In this document: in pieces, positions 30,751 to 38,326 of the stretch
Layout of the letters: each line of letters starts with the position of its first letter
How positions within the stretch are numbered: the stretch's first letter is position 1
Assembly (NCBI GenBank): GCA_947473305.1
Contig: CANJCB010000025.1
Span: forward strand, 1-55,672
Reading direction: 5' to 3'
DNA length: 55,672 nt
Source of the DNA: Rhodospirillales bacterium
GTDB taxonomy: Bacteria; Pseudomonadota; Alphaproteobacteria; ATCC43930; CGMCC-115725
Notes under the pieces: generated by a model
What the model saw: the letters and a program-made list of their open reading frames with translations, nothing else
The model's database searches: none
Told to the model about the DNA's origin: nothing
Program-made: the position numbers and the translations under genes

Positions 30751-31404
30751 CTATTCGCCCCCCTCGCGCCCGAGCACGACGTGCGTCGCAAGCTCCGAGG
30801 CGGTGGTTTCCGTCACGCGGTAGCCGAGGGCCGGGAGGTCCAGGCCCTCGAACATCGCCTCGCCCCGTCCGAGCAGGACAGGCGACAGCGCGAAGTGCAG
30901 CTCGTCGATCAGGCCGGCCCGCAGATATTGGCGAACGGTCGAGACGCCGCCGCCGATCTTGACGTCGCGGGCTCCGGCGGCCTCGCGGGCGCGGTCGAGG
31001 GCGGCCTCGATCCCGTCCGTTACGAAGTGGAAGGTGGTGCCGCCCTCCATGACGATGGGATCGCGGGCATGATGGGTCAGGATGAAGGTCGGCGCGTGAT
31101 AGGGCGGATTTGGCCCCCACCAGCCCTTCCAGCTGTCGTCCGGCCAGTCGCCCCGCAGGGGACCGAACATGTTCCGGCCCAGGATGAAGGCGCCGAAGCC
31201 GTCCATGGAGCGATGGGCGAAGGTCTCGTCCACCCCCTCCGAGCCGCCGCCCTTGCCGAACATGGCCAGGAAGGTCCTGGTGCCGAAGAACCAGCGGTGA
31301 AGCTCCGTCCCGCGCTTGCCCAGGGGATCCTGAAGGCTCTGTTCCGGCCCCGCGCCGAACCCATCCAGGGACAAGGCAAACCCCGCGACTTTGACCCGCC
31401 CCAT
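30751..31404 (-). CDS. dihydrofolate reductase family protein (RibD C-terminal domain-like)
   Basis: A 217-residue RibD-C/DHFR-like protein, NADPH-dependent by family. MGRVKVAGFALSLDGFGAGPEQSLQDPLG is the N-terminal strand and substrate loop. GAFILGRNMFGPLRGDWPDDSWKGWWGPNPPYHAPTFILTHHARDP is the characteristic middle part, and IGGGVSTVRQYLRAGLIDELHFALSPVLLGRGEAMF is the C-terminal cofactor part. The frame stays open upstream to 31551, but ATG 31404 has GGAGG eight bases upstream and gives the family start. Distinct from the shorter member at 5653-6201. Substrate unknown. Confidence 0.87.
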   Translation of the reverse strand: MGRVKVAGFALSLDGFGAGPEQSLQDPLGKRGTELHRWFFGTRTFLAMFGKGGGSEGVDETFAHRSMDGFGAFILGRNMFGPLRGDWPDDSWKGWWGPNPPYHAPTFILTHHARDPIVMEGGTTFHFVTDGIEAALDRAREAAGARDVKIGGGVSTVRQYLRAGLIDELHFALSPVLLGRGEAMFEGLDLPALGYRVTETTASELATHVVLGREGGE

Positions 31405-31551
31405 CGTCGTCTCCTCCGTTGCTGGCGGCATGCTATGTCGGTGACGGGGTGGCTGCAATCGGGAAGCGGGGGCGTGGGGTCGAGGGGCGGGGCGGGGTGG
31501 GGTGGGAGCGGATGGTCCGGTCGACTGCTGCCGTAGGGCGAGGCCGTCCAA

Positions 31552-31658
31552 TCGAGCATGACAAGAAGTATAGTTTTTATGTAAAAATTCTCTATTTTTG
31601 TGAATTATAGCGAAAATTATATAGTGCGATAAGAAAGGTTGAGTAGTATAACTAAGCT
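31552..31658. promoter_or_regulatory. AT-rich promoter region of the abiE-type operon
   Basis: About 100 bases are very AT-rich against the genomic background. They contain AATTC/GAATT (31586-31590, 31602-31606), related strings ATTATAGCG and TATATAGTGCG, and several TATA-like hexamers. AbiEi antitoxins repress their own promoter through inverted repeats; these are candidate elements, not proven ones. The composition shift marks the left border of an acquired module. Confidence 0.45.
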
Positions 31659-32504
31659 GTGAAAATTCACGCTTTTTGCGAAGTTCGGCAGATAAAATAT
31701 TCAGCCCCCATATCGCTGCCCAAAGGGCGGCAACGCCTGACCGACCTCATCAGCGGTGCCCGGGATGTAATCCGCGTCGATGATGCGGTGCGCGTGCTCG
31801 ACCTCGGGCGCTCAGAAGCGGCCAAGATGCTGGCGCGCTGGACGACGCAAGGCTGGCTGCGCCGCGTGAGCCGAGGCATCTATGTCCCTGTCACGCTCAA
31901 CACGCTCGGCAGCGAACATGTACTAGATGACCCATGGGTGCTCGTGCCGTCGCTTTTCTCTCCGTCCTACATCGGGGGCAGGACAGCTGCCGAATTCTGG
32001 GACCTGACCGAGCAAATATTCAATGACATCGTCGTTATCACCACGAAGAGCGTGCGCGGAAAAACGCACAAACGCCACGGCGCCACCTTCACCGTAAAGC
32101 AGGTAGGCGAGAAGAAAATATTCGGGACAAAGACCGTCTGGCGCGGGCACATCAAGGTTCAGGTCTCCGATCCCCACCGCACAATCGTAGACATGCTGGA
32201 CGATCCCACGCTCGGCGGCGGCATCCAGCAAGTGTCGGAGTGCCTTGCCAACTATCTTCGGCGAAAAGACCGCAACGATGGCGCGCTGATCGAATATGCC
32301 GCGCGCCTCGGAAACGGTGCCGTATTCAAGCGGCTGGGCTTTCTGGTTGAGCATAACCCGGATGCGGCCGCCATCGCAGACGCGTGCAGCGCGCGCCTGA
32401 CGAAAGGCAACGTCAAACTCGATCCCGCGCTGGATTGCCCGCGGCTTGTCACGCGCTGGCGGTTATGGATTCCAGCGCATTGGAAAGCACAGGTGCGCGC
32501 ATGA
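31659..32504 (+). CDS. abiEi: AbiEi-type antitoxin (type IV toxin-antitoxin system)
   Basis: A 281-residue protein starting at GTG. The N-terminal region has an AbiEi-like winged helix: DVIRVDDAVRVLDLGRSEAAKMLARWTTQGWLRRVSRGIYVPV (about 35-78). The next part, DDPWVLVPSLFSPSYIGGRTAAEFWDLTEQIFNDIVVIT, is the usual AbiEi core, followed by HIKVQVSDPHRTIVDMLDDPTLGGGIQQVSECLANYL. AbiEi neutralises the toxin without direct binding and represses the operon. Together they form an anti-phage abortive infection system. Its stop overlaps the toxin start (ATGA). The AT-rich leader and lower GC than the neighbours suggest horizontal transfer. Confidence 0.87.
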   Translation: MKIHAFCEVRQIKYSAPISLPKGRQRLTDLISGARDVIRVDDAVRVLDLGRSEAAKMLARWTTQGWLRRVSRGIYVPVTLNTLGSEHVLDDPWVLVPSLFSPSYIGGRTAAEFWDLTEQIFNDIVVITTKSVRGKTHKRHGATFTVKQVGEKKIFGTKTVWRGHIKVQVSDPHRTIVDMLDDPTLGGGIQQVSECLANYLRRKDRNDGALIEYAARLGNGAVFKRLGFLVEHNPDAAAIADACSARLTKGNVKLDPALDCPRLVTRWRLWIPAHWKAQVRA

Positions 32505-33904
32505 TTGATCGACGCGAAATCCTTGACATGGCAACGCGCATGTCGCTGACCCCGCATGTCGTCGAGAAAGACTATGTTCTCGGCTGGATGCTGGCGGGCA
32601 TCAGCGCGCATCCGGCTCTTCGCGACAGCTGGCTATTCAAGGGCGGCACCTGCCTGAAGAAATGCTTCTTCGAAACCTACCGCTTCTCGGAAGATCTCGA
32701 TTTCACCCTCACCGAAGAGGATGGCCTCGATGAGGAATTCCTGAAGACCACCTTCGCCGAGGTCGGCGCGTGGATATACGAACGGACAGGCATCGAATTC
32801 CCGCCAGAGAAGCAGGACTTCGACATTTACAACAACCCGCGCGGCACCATCTCGTGCCAGGGCAGGATCAGCTATCGCGGTCCCGTCGCCACGCGCGATC
32901 TCCCGCGCATCAAGCTTGACCTGACCGCGGACGAGCGCATCGTGCTCGCGCCAACGCGCGTGGAGGTATTCCACCCTTACACCGACGCCCCCGCCGAAGG
33001 CATCGACATTCTCGCCTATGCTTACGAAGAGCTATTCGGGGAGAAGGTGCGCGCGCTCGCGGAGCGGACACGTCCGCGCGACCTCTACGATGTCGTGAAC
33101 CTATACCGGAACGTCGACGCGCGTCCGCATGCTGCTGTCATGCTCGATGTGCTCCGGCAGAAATGCGCCTTCAAGAATATTCCCGTGCCCGAGCTAGCGC
33201 ATTTGGAGCCGCACCGCCCCGAACTGGAAAGCCTCTGGCAGAACATGTTGGCGCACCAGCTGCCATTCCTGCCGCCTTATGAAAGCTTCTGGGACGAACT
33301 GCCGGGGTTCTTCGCCTGGTTGGCGGGCGGGGTCGCACCCGAAGTCCCCGCTGCGCTGGCGGTGAGCGCGGGCGAAGTTGTCCTGCGCCAGCGCGATCTG
33401 CGCCTGCCCGTGTCTGGCCGAGCGCAGTCCATGATCGAAGTCATCCGCTTCGCGGCGGGAAACCGCTTGCTCGTCGAGCTGGATTATCAGGGCTCCACGC
33501 GTCGCATCGAGCCCTACTCTCTGCGTCGCACGCAGGATGGCAATATCGTCCTGCATGCCTACAACAACGATAGCAACGCACAGCGCAGTTATCGCGTCGA
33601 TCGCATCCAGGGCGCGCGCATGACCAACACGTCGTTTACGCCACGCCATGCGGTGGAGTTAGGCCCCAAAGGTCCAGTGCTCGTGGCGCAGGCCGCCCTG
33701 CGCCCTCAGTCCTATGCGCCACGCAACACGTCATCATCTCGGCGGACGCGCGCCTTTGGTAAGCCCGTCTATATTTATCAATGCCCGATATGTCAGAAGA
33801 ATTTCAGGCGCGACCGAATGGGTGGCCACCTGAACCCCCATAAGAATGATCGGGGAGGCCAATGTTCAGGCCGAACCGGCTATCTGGTCGATACGCGCTA
33901 CTGA
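32501..33904 (+). CDS. abiEii: AbiEii-type nucleotidyltransferase toxin with WYL-like region and C2H2 zinc finger
   Basis: A 467-residue protein. Residues about 15-250 are the AbiEii/AbiGii nucleotidyltransferase: TPHVVEKDYVLGWML, FKGGTCLKK (46-54), RFSEDLDFTL (61-70, Asp65-x-Asp67 as metal ligands) and RIKLDL. Known AbiEii toxins such as MenT modify tRNA acceptor ends. Here about 200 residues are added: MIEVIRFAAGNRLLVELDYQGSTRRIEPYSLRRTQDGNIVLHAYNN with YRVDRIQGAR (311-373) resembles a WYL ligand-sensing domain. CPICQKNFRRDRMGGHLNPH is a C2H2 zinc finger (Cys428, Cys431, His443, His447). The extension could sense or bind nucleic acid during infection. ATG 32501 lies in the abiEi stop. Confidence 0.87.
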   Translation: MIDRREILDMATRMSLTPHVVEKDYVLGWMLAGISAHPALRDSWLFKGGTCLKKCFFETYRFSEDLDFTLTEEDGLDEEFLKTTFAEVGAWIYERTGIEFPPEKQDFDIYNNPRGTISCQGRISYRGPVATRDLPRIKLDLTADERIVLAPTRVEVFHPYTDAPAEGIDILAYAYEELFGEKVRALAERTRPRDLYDVVNLYRNVDARPHAAVMLDVLRQKCAFKNIPVPELAHLEPHRPELESLWQNMLAHQLPFLPPYESFWDELPGFFAWLAGGVAPEVPAALAVSAGEVVLRQRDLRLPVSGRAQSMIEVIRFAAGNRLLVELDYQGSTRRIEPYSLRRTQDGNIVLHAYNNDSNAQRSYRVDRIQGARMTNTSFTPRHAVELGPKGPVLVAQAALRPQSYAPRNTSSSRRTRAFGKPVYIYQCPICQKNFRRDRMGGHLNPHKNDRGGQCSGRTGYLVDTRY

Positions 33905-33981
33905 CGCGCCGCGAAAGCCGTCCCGCCGACCAAATTTCGCATGAACATCCCGCTCGATTCACCCGCCCCCAACCCCAAGTC

Positions 33982-35328
33982 CTACCCCTCCCGATACCGG
34001 CTCGCCGGACGGGGCAGGCCCAGGTTTTCGCGCAGGGTCGTCCCCTCGTAGTCCCGGCGATAGAGCCCCCGGCGCTGGAGTTCCGGGACCACCAGGTCGA
34101 CGAAATCGTCCAGACCCTCGGGCAGCAACAGGGGCTGGATGACGAAGCCGTCGGCCGCCTCGCTCTCGAACCATTCCTGGAGCCGGTCGGCGCATTGGAT
34201 CGGATCGCCGACGACGACATGGGAGGTCCGGGCGCCGGTAAAGCGCTCGTAGAGCTGGCGCACCGTGATCCCCGGATTGTCGGCCAGCACGCCCCGCATC
34301 CGCCGCTCCTGGGTCGAATCCCCGCGCGGCAGCAGGTGGTCGGGCAAGGGCTTTTCCACATCGGCCCCGGTGAGATCGGCGAAATTCATCTGGGCGCCCA
34401 GCACCTCCAGGCCGACGTCGGGATGGACCAGGGACTGAAGCTGCTCGTAATCGCGCCGCGCCTCCTCGGCCGTGGGGCGCACCAGCACGCCGATCCCCGG
34501 CATGACCAACAGATCCTCCGGCCGCCGCCCGAACCCGAGGGTGCGCGCCTTGATGTCCCGGTAAATCGCCTGGACGCTCGGCATCTCCTGCTCGGTCACG
34601 AAGACCATGTCGGCGATCTCGGCGGCGAGGTTCTTGCCGTCTTCCGAGGTCCCGGCCTGGATCAGCACCGGATGGCCCTGGGGCGGGCGCTCCATGTTCA
34701 AGGGGCCGCGCACCGACAGGAAGTCGCCCTTGTGGTTCAGGCGATGGACCTTCTCGTGGTCGAAATAGATGCCCGTCTCTTCGTTCCAGACGCAGGCGTC
34801 GTCGTCCCAGCTGTCCCAGAGCCCCTTCACCACATCGACGAATTCCCGCGCCCGGGCATAGCGCTCGGCGTGGCTGTAATGCTCCTCCCGGCCATAGTTG
34901 AGGGCGGCGGCCGCATTGGCGGTCGTCACCACGTTCCAGCCGGCGCGGCCACCGCTGATGTGATCGAGCGAGCCGAAGAGCCGCGCGACGTTATAGGGCT
35001 CGAAATAGCTGGTGGACGCCGTGGCGACGAGGCCCACATGCCGGGTCCCCACCGCCATGGCGGAGAGCAGCGTCAGCGGCTCCAGATAGATCATGTATTG
35101 CGGGAAGCGCGCGAGCCGCTTGAAGCTGCCGTCGCGGGTCGCCGCCGAATCCGCCAGGAAGATGAGGTCGAACTTGCCGCGCTCCGCCGTCCGGGCCATG
35201 TCGAGATAATGGCTGGCGTTGCGGCTGGAATCCTTCTGGGCGCGGGGATGCATCCAGGCGGCCACATGGTTGCCGCCGGCGGGATTGATATGCACGGCAA
35301 GCTTTATCTGGCGCTTCTTGCCCCCCAT
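33982..35328 (-). CDS. LLM class flavin-dependent monooxygenase (NtaA/SnaA/DszA group)
   Basis: A 448-residue luciferase-like TIM-barrel FMNH2-dependent monooxygenase. QIKLAVHINPAGGNHVAAWMHPRAQKDSSRNASHYLDMARTAERGKFDLIFLAD, YLEPLTLLSAMAVGTRHVGLVATASTSYFEPYNVARLFGSLDHISGGRAGWNVVTT and HPVLIQAGTSEDGKNLAAEIADMVFVTEQ are hallmark blocks of the NtaA/SnaA/DszA group, which oxidise nitrilotriacetate, sulfur heterocycles or similar xenobiotics with a separate flavin reductase. None is adjacent. The frame is open upstream to 35544, but ATG 35328 has GGGAGGG upstream and gives the family start. Divergent from a YciI-like and an SRPBCC gene. Confidence 0.92.
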   Translation of the reverse strand: MGGKKRQIKLAVHINPAGGNHVAAWMHPRAQKDSSRNASHYLDMARTAERGKFDLIFLADSAATRDGSFKRLARFPQYMIYLEPLTLLSAMAVGTRHVGLVATASTSYFEPYNVARLFGSLDHISGGRAGWNVVTTANAAAALNYGREEHYSHAERYARAREFVDVVKGLWDSWDDDACVWNEETGIYFDHEKVHRLNHKGDFLSVRGPLNMERPPQGHPVLIQAGTSEDGKNLAAEIADMVFVTEQEMPSVQAIYRDIKARTLGFGRRPEDLLVMPGIGVLVRPTAEEARRDYEQLQSLVHPDVGLEVLGAQMNFADLTGADVEKPLPDHLLPRGDSTQERRMRGVLADNPGITVRQLYERFTGARTSHVVVGDPIQCADRLQEWFESEAADGFVIQPLLLPEGLDDFVDLVVPELQRRGLYRRDYEGTTLRENLGLPRPASRYREG

Positions 35329-35533
35329 TCGACGGCCCTCCCCCCGTTCCTCGATTATCCTGGCAATCCTTGCATGTTTCGGGCTCGGATGGGATCCGCC
35401 CCCGTGACAATTCCAGAGGCTTCGTCCCGCACCGCTCCCCTTAGCGTCAAAAAAATCGATATCCGATGTCGGCACGACGGAATGGGCTTCGTCCTTGGGA
35501 CAGGAACCCGCAATCATCAAGAGGAGAAACCGC

Positions 35534-35899
35534 ATGACCGGCACCGATACCTATCTCGCCATCTTCCTCGGCAGCAAGACCAGCCAGCGCATGAAGGACT
35601 GGATGGCGCTGCCCGAGGCCGAGAGGAAGGCCAGGGAACAGGCGGGCATGGCCGGCTGGCACGCCTGGGTCGCGCAGCACAAGGACAAGCTCGTCACCAT
35701 GGGCGGGCCGCTCGGCAAGACCAAGCAGGTCTCCGCAAGCGGCGTCGCCGATATCAGCAACGAATTGGGCGCCTTCACCGTCGTGCGCGCGCCTTCCCAC
35801 GAGGCGGCCGCCAAGCTCTTCGAGAACCATCCGCATTTCGCGATCTTCCCCGGCGAGGCCGTGGAAGTGATGCCGATCCTGCCGATCCCCGGCGCCTGA
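35534..35899 (+). CDS. YciI-related small protein
   Basis: A 121-residue protein (MTGTDTYLAIFLGSKTSQRMKDWMALPEAERKAREQAGMAGWHAWVAQHKDKLVTMGGPLGKTKQV then FENHPHFAIFPGEAVEVMPILPIP). The layout, with a first strand, a helix, MGGPLGKT in place of DGPF and a closing HPHF...VEVMPI strand, fits the YciI-like alpha/beta-barrel fold. GAGGAG lies eight bases before ATG 35534. It is followed 28 bases later by an SRPBCC protein and both are probably cotranscribed. Biochemical function unknown. Confidence 0.75.
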   Translation: MTGTDTYLAIFLGSKTSQRMKDWMALPEAERKAREQAGMAGWHAWVAQHKDKLVTMGGPLGKTKQVSASGVADISNELGAFTVVRAPSHEAAAKLFENHPHFAIFPGEAVEVMPILPIPGA

Positions 35900-35927
35900 T
35901 CCCTTCGTCATTTCCAGAGGACAAGAC

Positions 35928-36371
35928 ATGCCCAGCACCGTCAAACTGCACCGCGTCCTGCCGACCAGCCCGGAGAAGATCTATCGCGCCTTCCTGGAGC
36001 CCGACGCGCTCGCGAAATGGCTGCCGCCCAACGGCTTCGCCTGCACCGTCCATCACCTGGAGCCCAAGGTCGGCGGCACCTTCAGGGCGTCGTTCCGGAA
36101 CTTCACCACGAGCCTCAGCCATGCCTTCAGCGGCAAATACCTCGAGCTGACGCCCAACGAAAGCCTGCGCTACACAAACACGTTCGACGATCCCCACCTG
36201 CCCGGCGAGATGGACGTGACCGTGACCTTGAAGAAGGTCGTGGTCGGCACCGAATTGACGATCATCCAGTCGGGCATTCCGGACCCGATCCCGCCCGAGG
36301 CCTGCTATCTCGGCTGGCAGGAATCGCTCAAGAACCTCTCGCGGCTGGTCGAGCCCGAGATCAGGCAATAG
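35928..36371 (+). CDS. SRPBCC (AHSA1-like) family protein
   Basis: A 147-residue START/AHSA1-type hydrophobic-cavity protein. KLHRVLPTSPEKIYRAFLEPDALAKWLPPNGFACTVHHLEPKVGGTFRASF is the typical AHSA1 opening (PxxxVYxAFTDPExLxxWxxP, VGGxFRxxF), and QSGIPDPIPPEACYLGWQESLKNLSRLVEPEI is the final helix. Members bind small hydrophobic ligands or act as stress-related accessory proteins. AGAGGA precedes ATG 35928. It pairs with the upstream YciI-like gene, a combination common in proteobacteria. Confidence 0.87.
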   Translation: MPSTVKLHRVLPTSPEKIYRAFLEPDALAKWLPPNGFACTVHHLEPKVGGTFRASFRNFTTSLSHAFSGKYLELTPNESLRYTNTFDDPHLPGEMDVTVTLKKVVVGTELTIIQSGIPDPIPPEACYLGWQESLKNLSRLVEPEIRQ

Positions 36372-36391
36372 GGCGGCGAAGAGGGCGGCGC

Positions 36392-36496
36392 CTGGAGCGA
36401 TTTCCATCTTGATGGAAACGCGACAGCCGAAGCGGCGCTTGAGCGGCGGAGGCCCTATTACCTAGAGCGATTCCAGGTGAGTGGAAATCGCTCTAG
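36392..36496. repeat. CTAGAGCGATTTCC-type repeat, copy B, with terminal hairpin
   Basis: Bases 36392-36461 match copy A at 29262-29337. The copy continues with CTAGAGCGATTCCA (36462-36475) and TGGAAATCGCTCTAG (36482-36496), which pair with one bulged base. The right arm contains the TAG stop (complement of 36493-36495) of the lipoprotein gene, as copy A does for the MFS gene. The hairpin can serve as terminator for both convergent genes. Confidence 0.85.
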
Positions 36497-36954
36497 CCGC
36501 CCAGCGCGCCGGTGAACCGCAGATGCGCCATGATGGGGCGGGCCTGGGCCGCCTCCATGAAGGCCAGGAACGGCCCATAGTAATTGGTATTGCCCATGGT
36601 GAAGTCGTCGTCGGGCATGGGCGTCTGGATGCCGGCATAGGCCACCTGCCCCGCCGAGAGCGTCACCGTCTTCGCCGCGTCAGGCCCGAAATGGGGGGCC
36701 GAAGCGCCCACCTCGTAGCTGCCGGGCGCCAGGTCGCGATAGACGATCCCGCCCGCCTGGATGAAGCCCACCGGCTTGCCGCCCAAGGTGACTTCGGTGG
36801 CGACGATGGCGTCGCCGGGGACGGTGTCGCGGAGGAAGTAGATCCGCGCCTGGCCCGCCGGGAGCTGCGGCAACGACGCCTCGGTGAAGGTGATGGGCTG
36901 CACGCAGCCTGAGAGCAGCAGCGCAAGGCAGGCTAAGAGGACTTTCGGGCTCAT
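36493..36954 (-). CDS. DUF2846-like lipoprotein
   Basis: A 153-residue lipoprotein. MSPKVLLACLALLLSGC ends in a lipobox (LLSG|C17). The mature part, LPQLPAGQARIYFLRDTVPGDAIVATEVTLGGKPVGFIQAGGIVYRDLAPGSYEVGASA, is the beta-sandwich typical of DUF2846, and FGPDAAKTVTLSAGQVAYAGIQ follows as usual. Residue 18 after the lipidated Cys is Val, so outer-membrane delivery by Lol is likely. The frame is open to 37014, but ATG 36954 gives the clean signal peptide. The stop codon is provided by the repeat at 36392-36496. Function unknown. Confidence 0.82.
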   Translation of the reverse strand: MSPKVLLACLALLLSGCVQPITFTEASLPQLPAGQARIYFLRDTVPGDAIVATEVTLGGKPVGFIQAGGIVYRDLAPGSYEVGASAPHFGPDAAKTVTLSAGQVAYAGIQTPMPDDDFTMGNTNYYGPFLAFMEAAQARPIMAHLRFTGALGG

Positions 36955-37035
36955 GACGCGGAACTCCTGAGGGGCGGGTCCGGGGAGGTTATCGGCTCTG
37001 GGGGAGGTTATCATGGGGACAGCCTCCCGCCGGCT

Positions 37036-38256
37036 TCAAGTTTTCGGGACGACCTTCCCCAGAATCGCCCAGGCCAGCCCAAAAGCTCCCAGCGCGCAGA
37101 TCGCCAGGGTCATGATCATGGGCTCGGGCGTGCCGTCGTTGAAAAGGCCCGCGATGGCCATGATCGCGGCGCCGCTGACCATCTGCATCGCGCCCAGGAG
37201 CGCCGAGGCGGTGCCGGCGATGGCTCCGTGGTGCTCCAGGGACAGGACGGCGGTGGTCGGCAGCACGAGGCCCAGGAAGCCGAAGGCGATGAAGATGAAG
37301 ACCATCATCACGGGAAGGCTGTCGATGCCGAGCCCGGTCAGGACCGCCAGCACGGCCATGGCGAGCGCGAAGCCGGAGACGCCGACCTTTATCACACGCA
37401 CGAGCCCGAACTTCCGCGTCAGCATCGAGGTCATCTGCGTAAAACCGAAGAAGGAGGCCGCGTTGACCGCAAAGCAGAGGCTGAACTCCGTCGGTGTCAG
37501 GCCGAAATGGTTGATGAAGACGAAGGACGCGCTGCCGAGATAGACGAAGAAGGTCGCCATGGAAAAGCCCGAGACGAAGGTCAGGCCGATGAAGATCGGA
37601 TCCTGCAGCAGGCTCAAATACGCGAGGAAGGACCCGCCCCAGGACGCCTCGCTGCGATGCGCGCGGGGCCGTGTTTCCTTCAATTGGGTCGCCACCAGCA
37701 GGAAGGCCACCGCCGCCGCCAAGGTGAGCGCGAAGAAGACCGCCCGCCAGCTGAAATTCGCGATGATGATGCTGCCGGTGAGCGGGGCCAGCAGCGGCGA
37801 GACGCTCATCACCAGCATCAGGAGCGACATGAGCTTGGTCGCATCCGCGCCGGTATAGAGATCGCGCACGATGGCGCGGGGGATCACCATGCCGGCGCAG
37901 GCCCCCAGGCCCTGGACCACCCGGAAGGCGATCAGCACCTGGATATTGGGCGCCAGCGCGCAGCCGATGCTGCCCAGCGTGAAGATGACGAGCCCGCCAT
38001 AGATCGGGATCTTGCGCCCCAGGATATCGCTCAAGGGGCCATAGACGAGCTGGCAGGCCCCGATGGTGATGAAGAAGGCCATGAGGCTCATCTGCACGGA
38101 GGCCGGGCTGGCGCCCAGGTTGACGCCCATGGAGGGCATCGCCGGCAGATACATGTCGATGGCGAAAGGCCCGACGGCGGTGACGAGGCCGAGCACGATG
38201 GCCATGCGAAGAAATCGGGGCTTCTCGCCCGGAGTGGCGGAGGAAGTTGGACTCAC
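37036..38256 (-). CDS. Bcr/CflA family multidrug efflux MFS transporter
   Basis: A 406-residue, 12-span exporter starting at GTG 38256. AVGPFAIDMYLPAMPSMGVNLGASPASVQMSLMAFFITIGACQLVYGPLSDILGRKIPIYGG is the Bcr/CflA signature (TDMYLPAxP, GQLxxGPLSDRxGRR), and FRVVQGLGACAGMVIPRAIVRDLYTGADATKLMSLLMLVMSVSPLLAPLTGSII covers TM4-TM5 with the family SPxxAPxxGG-type motif. It would export bicyclomycin-like drugs, chloramphenicol or other compounds by proton antiport. No regulator is adjacent. One of six MFS genes in the window besides the three DHA2 copies and CynX-like ones counted together. Confidence 0.9.
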   Translation of the reverse strand: MSPTSSATPGEKPRFLRMAIVLGLVTAVGPFAIDMYLPAMPSMGVNLGASPASVQMSLMAFFITIGACQLVYGPLSDILGRKIPIYGGLVIFTLGSIGCALAPNIQVLIAFRVVQGLGACAGMVIPRAIVRDLYTGADATKLMSLLMLVMSVSPLLAPLTGSIIIANFSWRAVFFALTLAAAVAFLLVATQLKETRPRAHRSEASWGGSFLAYLSLLQDPIFIGLTFVSGFSMATFFVYLGSASFVFINHFGLTPTEFSLCFAVNAASFFGFTQMTSMLTRKFGLVRVIKVGVSGFALAMAVLAVLTGLGIDSLPVMMVFIFIAFGFLGLVLPTTAVLSLEHHGAIAGTASALLGAMQMVSGAAIMAIAGLFNDGTPEPMIMTLAICALGAFGLAWAILGKVVPKT

Positions 38257-38326
38257 GAGACGGTATTTCCCTGGAGGTTCAGGTGCTTGCTATAGCATCC
38301 GGGGGGGCTCTCCCGGCATGCTCATT

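Noticed and set aside
33862-36150. 762-residue plus-strand frame across the LLM monooxygenase
   Set aside because: It is the antisense of a well-conserved LLM enzyme and then runs out of frame through two other genes.
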